A DNA stretch of 64,000 nt from Litoditis marina (lineage: Eukaryota > Nematoda > Chromadorea > Rhabditida > Rhabditidae). Position numbers and translations under genes: made by a program. Position 1 is the stretch's first letter. Each line of letters starts with the position of its first letter. Under the pieces are notes generated by a model that was not told where the DNA came from, searched no databases, and was given only the letters and a program-made list of their open reading frames with translations. Shown here in pieces: positions 52,739-64,000 of the stretch. The stretch is taken from positions 26,951,521 through 27,015,520 of the forward strand of contig OZ038435.1 of the NCBI GenBank assembly GCA_964036275.1. Direction: 5' to 3'.

Positions 52739-52780
52739 GATAGAATAGAATAGAATAGACTTATTCGCGATTTACCACGA
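52739..52780 (-). mobile_element. LINE 3' end with (ATTCT)n tail, copy 3
   Basis: Reading on the minus strand, AATCGCGAATAAG is followed by four TATTC units. Only the last part of the element is recognisable. Confidence 0.6.
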
Positions 52781-52886
52781 ATACAATACTAGATCACGAA
52801 TACACTACTATTTCATACTTCGAATTTATAAATAGAGGTAACTCATCTTACAGCTCATATAGGGAGTCACCAAAACTGAGTTATAG

Positions 52887-52960
52887 TTTGAACTCAATAC
52901 ATGTCATAATTCACAAGTTTTCCCCGAAAAACAACGGGTTCAAACTACAAATACAGCGAG
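52887..52960. repeat. Short inverted repeat with the TTTGTAGTTTGA motif
   Basis: TAGTTTGAACTC at the left is inverted as GGTTCAAACTA at the right, flanking GACATGTATT-type and TTTTCCCCGAAAAACAACGG sequence. The outer part reads CTCGCTGTATTTGTAGTTTG on the minus strand, matching motif copies elsewhere in the window. Confidence 0.5.
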
Positions 52961-53459
52961 ATAAGCAACATGCGCCGTATAGGCTTTCTTTGGAAAAAGC
53001 GAACCCTTTGATCGCAGCAATATAGTATGTTTTTGAAAGAGGGCAAATTATGGAGTCTAACATGCTGAAATGCGAATGAATGTCCTATTCCATTGTATTC
53101 ACTAGTCTGCAAACTTTCGCACTTTAGTTTTTCTCAGACGATAAAAACTTTTCTTTTTCGCACAACGTGTAATGTAATCAGCGTAATTGCCGCACTACGC
53201 TCGGGAAAAAGCTAGAAGAAGTCAGTGTGTTTTCATTTTCAGAATTAGTCGACGGCCGTGAATATTTCATTCTCAAACCCACGCCCTCTATCGCAATGAG
53301 GAACGAAAGATTGATCCACATGGGATTAAACTTTTGAATAGTTCAAAGATATTTGCTAGAAGTAAGTAGAGGCGAAGAGATATTGAGAATGTGCAGAGAT
53401 AAAAATCTTTGGAAAGCGATAAAGGAACACCATATTGCAACAATATGACGTGAACGAAT

Positions 53460-53502
53460 AAATCTTGAAATCTTGAAATCTTGAAATCTTGAAATCTTGA
53501 AG
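53460..53502 (+). repeat. 8-bp tandem repeat (ATCTTGAA)n
   Basis: Five tandem copies directly after GAACGAATAA. The arrangement AATAA plus (ATCTTGAA)n looks like the short-repeat 3' tail of a CR1-like LINE, but no coding part was found upstream. Confidence 0.75.
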
Positions 53503-54539
53503 TAATAAACTCATGTGAAACGTGAAGCAATACCAGCAAGTGTTTGCGCTAACAAATTAGTTTCAATATGTTTAAGTGAACATACTAGTCACTATAGTGG
53601 GTGCCAAATTTATGAATTTCTGTCTCTCCCTAATCACTGCGCTAATGGAACACATAACCGCCGAGCTTTAGAACATTAGACATGTGTGCGTACACAGCGA
53701 ACAGTGAGTTATACAGCACCCTCCCGCCTTTCCGTTGGCGACGACTATAGCATAATTCTCTTGTCAACCAACTGTGATTTGTGACTAACTAATGTTAACG
53801 GAAAACCGATGTAGCCGCATGAAAAATAACAAAAACAACCTCTACGTCAGGAGCCAAAATAATTACATATTAATTCCTCTCGGATTTCGTGTTCATCATT
53901 CTGAAAAGCAGGCGACGTCGTAAACGTTAAGACGAATGTAATAATCTCTAAAACCATTATTTCATCTAAGAACAGTTTCACTATTGAGTTTCTAGAATGA
54001 TGTAGGACTAAAAATGAGTTGGAAGTCAGTCATGTACCACGACTGTGGAGCATTGTTTTGGGACGAATAAACTTAAAAATTGTACTTGAAACCGCCAATA
54101 GCGATGAAACTCCTGTTGTAACTGTTTCCGTGTACATGGATCAGACTAAATTTGCCTTGGCTTAATGCAGGACGATTATATGAACCAATCCCGTCTCAAC
54201 GGTCCTTTAAACTGCAATCTAAAAATGTATTGCAGTTTAAAGAAACCGTTTCGCTATAATCTGAGTTTCACGAAAAGTTTAAATAGCTCAAAAAACTTCC
54301 TCAATGTCTTTCCATGGATCATGGAAAAACTTTCTGATTGAAAATTTGTAAAATTTGCATAACATCAAGCAATAAAAAGAGGACATGAACATTTTCACTG
54401 TGACGCAACTTGATTTGGTTCATTTACGTCCAGATTTATTTCCATGTTGTAGTCTCTAATTGTGTTGTCGTATATAATAGAAAGTTTCAAAAATACTTGT
54501 ACTTCTATAGGCTATTATGAGCATACCTCGTACGCAACC

Positions 54540-54700
54540 CCCCTATCGGTGTCATTACGTAAGCCGCTTTTCTGAGAAAACGAAGCAAGATTGAGATATA
54601 AAAGTATATATTTTTGATAATGGTTTTTCATTTGCCAAAAGGTCGGATTGTTAACTCATAAGTCAAAATTAGAGCGGCACGGATTCTTTAAAGGGATGTG
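54540..54700 (+). repeat. Dispersed repeat, copy 2 of 2
   Basis: Aligns with 34720-34865 over two blocks (GGTGTCATTACGTAAGCCGC..CTGAGAAAACGAA and TTAACTCATAAGTCAAAATT..TTCTTTAAA) with similar spacing. Confidence 0.55.
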
Positions 54701-55323
54701 AAGCGTTGAGATTGGACCACATAATCGTCCTTCTTTAATGCACCGGGTGTGATTCACCATAATTTTTCGATTCAGGTCTACAAAACAACAATTTATCTAA
54801 AATGTATGTAAAACACAAAAGGTGAAGAATTTGACTAACACTCAGCTAGAAGTAGTGCAACGGAAATGACCGGAAACGACTTCGGTTGGGTTTGGTCGCG
54901 AAAAACTACGACACTCAGGGTGGGAGTCCCCGTTCAACAGGGAGAATTTGAAAGATGAAATGGTTTCAGTTATCAGCTGAAGTAGAGAAGTCTATGCAAC
55001 AAATCTGAGCAGAAACGTTCTAGGAAACTTTTGTGCTTAGATTTATCTGTTAGACCCAGTGGTTACAATCACAACTATTATGGCGAAATTAAGCCCAAAA
55101 ATGTTGAATCTTTACCTACAAATGAGAAATCCACTTGTTCGAGAAAACTATGCGATCACATGTTTTGAGGAATAGAATTCGACAATTCCTACCATTAAAC
55201 CCTGTCAACTGAACTTCCTGCACCTAAGCCAAAAGTGTCACTCGTATATACTCTGTTTCACAAGCACGTGGACTCCTAAAGTATGATGACGTAAGAACAT
55301 CTGGTAAGTGTACTAACATACAG

Positions 55324-55607
55324 ATTTCCAACAACAGTGTGATATACACTGTTTGTACCACAACTATGTGATTTCTCACTTTGGACAGTTTCGTGCTCAT
55401 GTTGGAGTCTCAGTGGGAGTGAAAAGACTTTACCGCACCTGGAAACAATCGCGTAAAGTTAGACTATACATTAAAGGATTCTACGAAGGGAAAAAGAGTA
55501 TACGTGATATGTGTGTTGTTGGATGCGGAACAATATTTCCAACCGGACAAGTCATGTCACTGAAAGATCTTTGGGATGTTAGTCCCTGCAACAGTTGTCC
55601 ACCATAG
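55324..55607 (+). CDS. Possible terminal exon of a small cysteine-rich protein
   Basis: After an acceptor-like ACATACAG, a frame stays open for about 94 codons to TAG 55605-55607. It has three cysteine pairs (CDIHC, CVVGC, CNSC) and a plausible ending (GTIFPTGQVMSLKDLWDVSP). No upstream exon or signal peptide was found; a GTAAGT 20 bases before the acceptor is too close to be its donor. Family unknown. It could be a real last exon or chance. Confidence 0.3.
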
Positions 55608-57052
55608 TGGAGATTTACGGGTTTATACGTTGCACTGCTATAGTCACGTGAGTGGTACGTGTGAAAATGTACAATGACCGAGTAAATAGTAATATTATCT
55701 CTGCACGTTTTTCGTAAGTACTCCCTCCAAGTCTAATGATACAATTTGATCAATATAAACCTGTGAACCTTTTGTAGCTCTAAGCTAAGCTACTAAAAAC
55801 CTGAAACTGTGTGCTTGTAATCGGCGAGATTGGTGTTGGGTGTCGCAATCGGAAAATCAACAGAACTAGCTTCATTTATACGGTATTCCTTTACAAATTA
55901 AAAATTATTTTCGGTAAAACATGGCAAACCAGACATCCTGACTCATAGATCCTTCTCAGGAGAAATCAGAATGCGGCAGTAGATTTTTGAGTGAGATAAT
56001 AAATCATTCGGTAATCCCTAGAAATCAAAAAAGACTGAAAGATAAGGTAGGCTCATTACCCAGGATCTATGCTTTTCCTCGTATCGTGAGAAAAACTCAC
56101 TCAAGGTCAGATATGTGTGCGTCATGGGAAAATTGAACTTTGTAACATTGTCAATCAGGAATTCATGGTGTGTTTACGTAAACTCTATTCATTCTCTACA
56201 AGTCTCAGTCTGGGCAATGAGTGATGAGCGTTATTTACATATTTTATCATGCTGATTATAAACCAAAGTTTCACAAAACTTTGTATGAAGATAGTTTCAC
56301 AATTTTATTTGGTTAGGCCAGACCAGCATGATTTGACATCACATAACATGTGATAAGATCGGGGAGGATGAAGTGCAAGGGATTATATGTTTGTCGTGAA
56401 TTACATTCAAAAAGCGTATTCGTCGGTCTTCTAGAAACTACTAATAATCCTGAACAAAAATCTGCCTAACTTAAATTTCAAACAATGCGGATTTGAAGAG
56501 ATTGTGAGCTTTAGCAATACACACTATATTTGCAACGATTTGTAGTAATAAAACTTTGGGGAGTATTTTCAATAACACCCATTTTGTACTCTTTCGAAAG
56601 CTTCTCCTAAATATATACTAGATCTTGTAAACAAACCCGCTTATGAGGTTTAATTTCGTCCTGAACTTATCTTGCAAAATAGAACATCAAGCATCATTTT
56701 CACAGAAAATAGTATATTTACGGAAGTATAGTTTTAATCAACATAAATCTGAGATGTATTTCAGAAAAACCCTCCTTTATAAGCCAGAGAACAAAAACTG
56801 ACTCGAAACAGAAAAATTTGCCCCCAAAACAAGCTATAATCAATTATGCGAGAGTTGACAAGAAGAGCTCTCTGAAGGCATGAGATGTCCAAAACTATTT
56901 GATGAAAACAAAACATGTTATTTATGAATAATAGATCCAAACACAGGCTATTCCATTTTTGTTCGTTTGATTTTTATCAAACCTTTTCGGTGAATCCTAT
57001 AAAAGATATACTTTTGAGAGAGGAATGAGGTGGTGTGAGAGGGAAAACCAGT

Positions 57053-57235
57053 CGCGGTAGCAATCCCTCAAAAACCTCATTAGATACCTCATGAGCAATA
57101 TCTCTCGAACTTCTCATGAGATTCTATTGATGGCAATGCTTCAACATAAGAAGTTCACGCTAGTAGCTCATGAAGTGTTCATGAGATTCTCATGAGAAAC
57201 TCATATGAGTTTTCATGAGGTTGGAAGGATTGGGG
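57053..57235. repeat. MITE-like element, GGCGGCGTA family, copy 2
   Basis: Starts with a decayed terminus (CGCGGTAGCAATCC) and carries the same series of CTCATGAG-containing segments, ending CATGAGGTTGGAAGGATTGG and then a run of about eleven G. The right terminal repeat is degraded by the G run. Confidence 0.7.
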
Positions 57236-60200
57236 GGGGGGGGGAGAGAACGGTAGAAAAAGAAATACAAGCATAGAGATTGCATATGAGACCGAACGAA
57301 TAGTAATTGTGAGAAAAGTTGGTCGTTGCAAGAAAAACATTAGTAGTAAAGTAGTCAAATATCTCAGAGCATGAACCCGCAATCATGTCACTGTCTCTCT
57401 GTTGTTTTGATGAGATAATGCTCCTAAGCACCTAAGCCATTACGTCATATTGGCCGTTTTACTAGTAGAATTATTTGGCTCTTCTCCAAGAATATTGAGC
57501 GGAAAATGGATATAGAAGAAATAATGACTATAAAAGTCGCTTTAGGGACAGCAGGGACCGTCACCAAACGGTTCGAACTTTTTTTAGTTTCGAACTCATT
57601 TAGTTTCGAACTGCTCACGACAATAACGTGAGTTATCAAACGTTGATGTGTACTTCTTTAGTACGTTTTGCCCGTCTCGTGCGAAAAGTTTGAGAGTCTA
57701 GGTTCGCGGAAGTTTGAACTCTCAACTTATGGAACCACTTTTTAGTTCGAGTTTGATATTCAATCGTTTTGCGACTTGAACGGCCGTGGGAAAAGTTATT
57801 GAAGCCTAAGTTCATCATTCATGATCATAACTTATTCAACTCGGCTCATTTGACAGTGGATGGTGGAGTATTCGTGTGAATACGGGAAATTAATCAACTG
57901 ACAAAGGGAAGTGACAATGTGATATGGGAAATTGAACAACTATGTGGCACCTTGTATCTGGAATTAATTCATAATTAATATTATTACTACTAATACCAAG
58001 TTTTTTACTTGTGACTAGTAGTGAAGTTCAAAAAACTTTGGTTCTTCCAAAAATAAAGTTATCAAACACTCAACTTTTTAGAGTTTCGATTTTTTCCGGA
58101 TTAGGATTTTGATTCCTGGAGTCCCAAGAGAAATCGTATTTTCAAGTTTAAAAAAAGTCGAATGAGTAAGAGCAGTAGTACCTGACAGTTTGCAAAAATA
58201 GGCAACCTACTCTACTGCTGTGAAAGTTTTTGCAGTAATATTATTGATCCCACAGATAATTCCACGTGTCGGAAATAACCATGTCTAATCTTCGGTAAAA
58301 TTACATGCAATATAGCGAAGTGGGAAGAAACACGTAACATTATTAGCCGCCGCTATAGGTGAAACACCTCTCTCTCTCTCGAGAAAAACGGCTGCTGGTA
58401 ACAACACCTACAATTCTACACAACTACACTACAATTGTACTACAACTATTACTTCGGTTTTTACATATAATAATACCGGACTAGCCATACAATTTCAACA
58501 TTCGCAAGAAGTTTTACGGAGCATTTTGGAATCCTGAACTGTGATTTTAAACCCCACTTACCAGCGACATCTACTGTACGATAATTTGCAGTATTTCGTA
58601 CAGTGTTTATCAGGATTAGTCGAGTTTTTTATTGAAGTAAGGTTTAGAAACGGGCAAAACAAAAACTTGTCCTAAGTACTGAAAAAGTCGGGATAAATGA
58701 GTGGTGGCGAAACAAAGGGAAAGTGTCGAAAAACAAACCATTTAGAGCGCCGAGTTCAAGTTTTGAGGGCGTTCTGAATTGAAACATCCATTTTAAACAG
58801 GAGGTGAACAATTATGAGATGTAGTTTGGCTGTAGTTTGCGCAAAGACTATAACTAGAAACACTATGGTTTGTAATTCTGAATCTGGTTTGATAAACTCA
58901 ATAAGATTTTTTGGACAAAAAAATCAGAAATCTTTTTGTTTTATGGCGTCATTAACAAAACACAAAACACAACTCGAACAGTGATAGAAGAACAGCTCTC
59001 CTCCCCCTCCCATACAAATTGTATTGGGAAGGCAAGCAGCGTACGCAATGTAATAACGCTCCCCAGCCCCGGTTTCTGGCTTTTTAGAGAATGTAAACTT
59101 AATTATAATGTTATTGTTTGTCCGGACACCACGAGACAAAGCTCTGTTCAATGTTTCAATGTTTGGAGGTTGAAGGACTAGCATTGAACAAGTCGCTAAT
59201 GAGGTGTAGAAACAATTGTGCTCAAAGAGTAGTCTGCGCCGCGCTACGCGCTGGGCGCGACACTTGTTAACTTTTCACACGTTTCTCTGTTGAATCTTTG
59301 TCTTGTCTTAATAGTTCTTCTTATCAATAGTTCAAACCTAAAATATATTTTTACACTGTCCACCATTTTTCTCGGAGAGGTTTCTACAATGGTAGCCGTT
59401 AAACTATCTGTGGGCAGTTCTGGTTATATTTCAACAGGCAAGAATGTATGTACTATTCATGAGTTATTTGAAAGATTAACTGTCATTGTTCAGTTATATG
59501 AATATCAAAAATAGTTTTGACCCTGATTCAAGGCGACATTGGTTTTTTTTTCTCAGAGGGTCGAAACGATTTCTAAGTTCATCTTTCACTGAGCACATTC
59601 ATATAACTACAACATCCAAAACGTCCTAGTGACACAATATATTTTGTTCAAATAGATAACCTAATATGTCATTGTTCAGTTTCGTAATTAGTTCTCTTGT
59701 ATTTTTCTGCTTGGACTCGTACGGTATGAAATCAAAACCTTCATTGTGTGTTACCCAAATTACACGTCGTGCTCGTTCGTTACGCTAGACGCCCTTCGTT
59801 TAGCACCCAAACAAGTGTGTATGTAAACAGGAGGATTCTCAAAAAAGCCGGAGTCCATTCCATAAACGGGAATGACGTAATAACTGCCCTCAGGCCATAT
59901 TTAGGCAAATGGATGAAGAGCACTTCTAGCGCGACAAGATTCACCAAAAATATTGCGAATCACTGTTCTTAATTTGAAAGATGGATCAAAAATACGGGCT
60001 AATTTTGTTACAGTTGTGCTCGTAGAAAATCTATGTACAAATAGAGGACACGTAAAACGGAAAAGAAACATCAGGCTCGAATACTACCACGATAATAGAA
60101 TTTCACCACATATTTTACAGTATTTTTTATAACAAAATCTCATTCTTCGGAAGTGTTCCTTGTTATATGACCAGAGTGTATCCGTGGGAGTTCCACTACC

Positions 60201-62325
60201 TACTGTTACTAGGAAACTAATCGAGAGTTCAAACAAATTGCGAAAAATGGAAGTAATATTAAATCAACCGGTTTTGGTTTCTACCTACAAAAAACTTCAT
60301 GAGAATCTTATAAAGTTGTTTTATCTTGATAAAATCTCATTCAATGAATATGGTTTTGTGTACTGCCCGCCAAACTCATAGTCCGAAACGTTCCAGAAAC
60401 TATAATACGTATGTTTTCCCTAAATATCCTACAGAAGATCGGGCAACTGCTAGGCTGTGACAAATGTTGGAAACAAACAAACAAAAAATGTATATTTCAC
60501 TTAAATATCCAAGAAATTGTTCAACAACATGATATGACAGGCGTTTTTGTTTTGGGCTCTTTTGAATAGTGGAGATTGGATTGGTTCGCATGGGCGAAAG
60601 ACGGGGGGTGGACAATAGAATTCGGATATGAACGAACCATGTTGAATGGAGGGATTGAAAGATTGAAAGACATACATGGAAATGACAGAATATGTTATGA
60701 AAGAAGTTATGGAAAAGACTGTATTACGTGTGTATCATGTATCAAATTGTCCAAGACAAAACTCAACAACAACAACCAACAAATAAGAGTTTCGGCTGTT
60801 GATGTGTTTGGAAAATGATGGGGAGCGGTGACTAGTTGAGAAAAATAGACAGAAAAGTAACCTACAACGTGAAGAAAGGTCAAAGAGCTGTCATTATTGC
60901 ACGTTCAGGAATACTCCAACCTCTAATGTTTCACACGCTTTACATAATAGTGCACCTGACTAGCAGTATGGAGCAAGTCACGTAAAGCATACTAACGTGC
61001 AACGTGTGACATAGAACAACATGTGGGAACGTGGAATGAAAAACTGTTAACGTGATTCACCGTAACCCTATCAGTCTCTCACGCTTCCCGATTTCTAGAA
61101 AAGTTCGTTTTAGTCTGTATGCAACCGAAGATACCAGGAGCAGGGAGTTTATGCTCGATAGGATAGTAACACTAGAACTTTTTGCAAATACTAAGTTAAT
61201 CAACAGAAGGTTACTAGACAATGGTTAGGTTTGTGTTCTTCCAGTATGTAAAATTTAGGTAGAAAAATGAGATATTACATCTCTAAAATGTGCAGCAATA
61301 GGCTTCTCCTAGTTTCTTTATGACGCATATTTAGTGAGCGTTGGTAATTGTGTAATTAGGTTATAACAGAACAGGCACACACATTATATTCCACACTTTT
61401 CTAGAACAGAGCATTTTTGAAGAGTACATCCATCTTGGACGAAATTTATTAGGGGTTCGGGGATTGAAAAGAATCTGAAATAATCTAGGAGCAGTACAAA
61501 AAAGTCCATGTTTTCGGCGATTTCGAGAACACAATTTTTTAGAACTTATATCATATCTACTGAAGAAAAACATTTCCGAAACGTTTGCGCTACAGTAATT
61601 ATTCTAAACCACTGTCTATAACCATAACAAAAACGTTTTAAAATTCATGACTGTCCAAAATGTGTCAGCTGAAAATTTGGAGTCATCAACAGAAACACTT
61701 TTTACACCAATATTATTTCATTCTTTTAATAATTTTTCATATTCGTTAGTTCTATTAAATCTGAAAGGTGTTTTGTGTTCCTCCAGACTCAAAAAAGCTG
61801 CGAGATTATATGTGAGAAGTGAATAGTATGACAATGATGTATGAGGGACATTAGGAGGCAGGATCGGAGAGATAGGTGGAACATAATTATACGAAATAAC
61901 TGAATCGAACTATGAAAAGCTGCAAGATTGAACCACATTTTCTCATCTTCTCTACTGTATTATTTTCATTCAAAACAGAACATAAGAATTGGAACGTCAG
62001 TTATAGCCAACAGAGTTCGTCCTCCCAAAGCAAGGATGAGCTTGATCAGTATGGGAGGCGAGTTTAGCTAGCAGCTGGTACCAATAAGAAAATGTGCAAA
62101 ACGAATACTTTCCGTAATTATAGATTTCTTCTTTGCTGTAAATGAAATATAAGAGAGTCAGCTTGGTCACAGGTGTTACCTGCAATCTTACAGTGTTGCG
62201 GAAATTGAACGGGGAATTGGAACTAAGGCGAATACATGAACACTCCGACCTACCGGTCTCAACCAGCGTCTCCCCAAACTTACGCGATTACTCTGCGCTT
62301 CCGTTCCGCCGGGATACCGAGTTTA

Positions 62326-62385
62326 TAGAATAGAATAGAATGGAATTTATGCGCGATTGAACACGTGACTTTCCACATAATATGT
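62326..62385 (-). mobile_element. LINE 3' end with (ATTCT)n tail, copy 4
   Basis: On the minus strand: ACATATTATGTGGAAAGTCA, then GTGTTCAATCGCGCATAA and TATTC units. The conserved part aligns with 50781-50850. Confidence 0.7.
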
Positions 62386-62410
62386 TTCGCGAATTAGTCC
62401 GCAATTGCTA

Positions 62411-62462
62411 GAGACGCAGGATGGGATGCAGGTTCGGGAATGTTCTAGCATACGTACTCAGG
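62411..62462. repeat. Dispersed repeat fragment shared with 37770-37925
   Basis: GAGACGCAGGATGGGAT followed by ATGTTCTAGCATACGTACTC is the inverted form of the left arm at about 37770-37830. It abuts the MITE that begins at 62461. Confidence 0.6.
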
Positions 62463-62647
62463 CGGCGTACCAATCCTTCCAAACTCATGTGAAGTTTCTG
62501 TTAGCTTCTCATGAGATACCTCATGAGCTACTCGTGAGCTCCCGAGGATGTAGCATAGCGATCAATTAAATCTCATCAGAAGCTCGGACAAGATATAGCT
62601 CATGAGGTATTTCATGAGTGAATTTTTTGAGGGATCGGTACGTCGCC
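62461..62647. repeat. MITE-like element, GGCGGCGTA family, copy 3
   Basis: 187 bp with terminal inverted repeats GGCGGCGTACCAATCC and the complement of GGCGACGTACCGATCC. Internal CTCATGAG palindromes as in the other copies. Best-preserved ends of the three. Confidence 0.8.
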
Positions 62648-62828
62648 AGAGTAAGTTCTAGAAGCAAATCGAAAAAGTGTTCCTCCTTGAGCAGATGACT
62701 ATTAACGTAGGTAATTGATTGTGGAGCCGATCTCTTCTTTTTTCCCAGTTCAAATGCTGAAAACATGTGAAAAAACACGTTTCAGAAAGAATAGCACTTC
62801 TTCGTAGTAACTTTAACTTTAACTTAAC

Positions 62829-62949
62829 TTAACTAGAAGTAAATTGAATAGTCATTCTAATGAGGAGATGTTCACTTTGCCATTGCACGTTTTTGAGCTC
62901 TGCTGTGTTTAACATGTTTCACGTGACTGTGCAATTGACTAACATTATA
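62829..62949. repeat. CACGTGAAAC MITE family, copy 6 (inverted)
   Basis: Contains AACTAGAAGTAAATTGAATA, CATTGCACGTTTTTGAGCTC, TGCTGTGTTTAACATG and TTTCACGTGACTGTGCAATT, ending near ATTATA. Same orientation as 49167-49290. Confidence 0.75.
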
Positions 62950-63734
62950 AGTAGTACACGCGCCCTCGCTCTCTTCTTACATATACATTGTTCGGAATTG
63001 GTCAACACCTAAAATTGTGAAAACCAAATCAAAAATGAAAACTTGTTTCCATCAAGCTTGAAGAGTTTGTTCTAAACAAAGGATTAGTGGAAGGAGACGT
63101 TGTTTGAGAATAAACAGGATTCGATGGCTCATTCGAAAAACATGGTCACTAATTGGAAAACATCAATTAAAGCGCATAAAACACTCAACTAAACAGGATA
63201 ATTATGGAATATGGGAAAATAATGCATGTTTTCCGCTTTCTATGATTACTTTATCTGTTCATGAACCAGAAATCGCACGTAGGTGACGTGAATTTTCAGC
63301 TCTCAAACGTCAGATTAACAGTAGTTGACGTTTAACTACACGTAATCCAACTATACCAAATATGAAATCATTCCGACACTGAATGCATCTCAACAATCAG
63401 CAAATACACATATACTACTGTTTTCTCTACCCTTTCTCAGTTCTAAACTTCATTACTTGACTCGTGCTTTAACTTGAGTAAAGTCAAGAGAATTAAAGAA
63501 GGCAATTTGTGAATTTGGTAAAAGAAACATGGAAATATGGCGTTGAAACGGCTGCCCACACTTGAAATCATAAGTGCACTAGAGCTCGGAGCTGTGCGTT
63601 TTTTGGAAGTCTCTTATTTGACAACATTTGTGACGTGACAGGTGACTGATCTCAGAATTATTCCCACTGGGCGACATATTGCTACCGGTAGCTGAAGAGG
63701 GATCGCTCATGGGGTACTTTCTGGATGTTGAAGA

Positions 63735-63765
63735 TCAGAGAGAGAGGAGAGAGGGGGGGGGGGGT

Positions 63766-63847
<82 letters not shown>
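63735..63847 (+). repeat. (GA)n microsatellite
   Basis: About 80 bp of uninterrupted GA at 63767-63847, preceded by GA-rich sequence with a run of G. The flank to 63965 stays purine-rich. Confidence 0.95.
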
Positions 63848-63849
<2 letters not shown>

Positions 63850-64000
63850 AGATAGAGCTAGAGGATGAGCAAAACAGAGATAGGGGAATATCCAAACAGA
63901 GTGAGAAAGAGAGCAAGATAGCGAAAGAGAAAAACAGAGAAATAGAGGGAGAGGGAGAGAGAGATGACTAAAAAAGAAGAGATGCGGGTGACATAAACGA

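Larger units (their letters stand above)
49704..64000. other. Gene-poor, repeat-rich end of the window
   Basis: 14.3 kb with no gene I can model. The left edge presumably carries the receptor promoter and 5' UTR. Elements that can be named are listed separately: LINE tails, MITEs, GA tracts, two weak coding candidates. Open frames at 59290-60818 (+) are each under 85 codons, show no known motif and do not connect by clear splice sites. Confidence 0.5.

Noticed and set aside
59290..60818. Four consecutive plus-strand frames that might form a multi-exon gene
   Set aside because: One has a GTATGT donor, but I found no phase-consistent acceptors linking them and no motif in any.

Overview
The window is eukaryotic nuclear DNA from a small invertebrate animal. 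The genes are split into many exons with GT..AG introns of about 50 to 600 bp, often with a TTTTCAG-type acceptor, and the base composition is AT-rich. Gene content is metazoan: ALDH7A1, an S9 peptidase like nematode dpf-5/dpf-6, ST13/Hip, the MAP3K ZAK and a cholecystokinin-type receptor. I lean to an ecdysozoan such as a nematode, but that is inference. I joined exons by hand. Every splice phase closes for six genes; only the 3' part of the ZAK gene remains unresolved.

Layout. 173-2931 (+): C-terminal part of ALDH7A1, cut by the left edge. 3470-9502 (+): complete 17-exon S9 serine peptidase. 9708-20508 (-): complete 11-exon ST13 (Hsc70-interacting protein). Its 6.7-kb intron 7 contains a complete gene on the opposite strand (12004-16923, +) for a predicted secreted or ER protein of about 1095 aa with ten [12 protein letters not shown] two-cysteine motifs plus one divergent copy. 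I recognise no family for it. 21804-28634 (-): MAP3K20/ZAK with kinase, coiled coil, SAM and a conserved post-SAM domain. 28.6-35.5 kb: gene-poor and repeat-bearing. 35477-39961 (+): 11-exon gene whose product is a coiled-coil protein ending in a dynein light chain LC8-type domain, an unusual fusion. 39.96-42.9 kb: repeats, including a 269-bp near-perfect hairpin. 42902-49703 (-): 12-exon CCK/sulfakinin-type GPCR with a 5'-truncated LINE in an intron. 49.7-64 kb: mostly non-genic, with MITE-like elements, LINE 3' tails, simple repeats and two weak coding candidates.

The genes do not form an operon or a pathway. The neighbourhood is a set of unrelated housekeeping and signalling genes. The two most interesting items are the nested [14 protein letters not shown] gene and the coiled-coil/LC8 fusion. 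The repeats form several families: TA-ended MITEs with CACGTGAAAC termini, GGCGGCGTA-ended elements rich in CTCATGAG, foldback elements, and a LINE family ending in (ATTCT)n.
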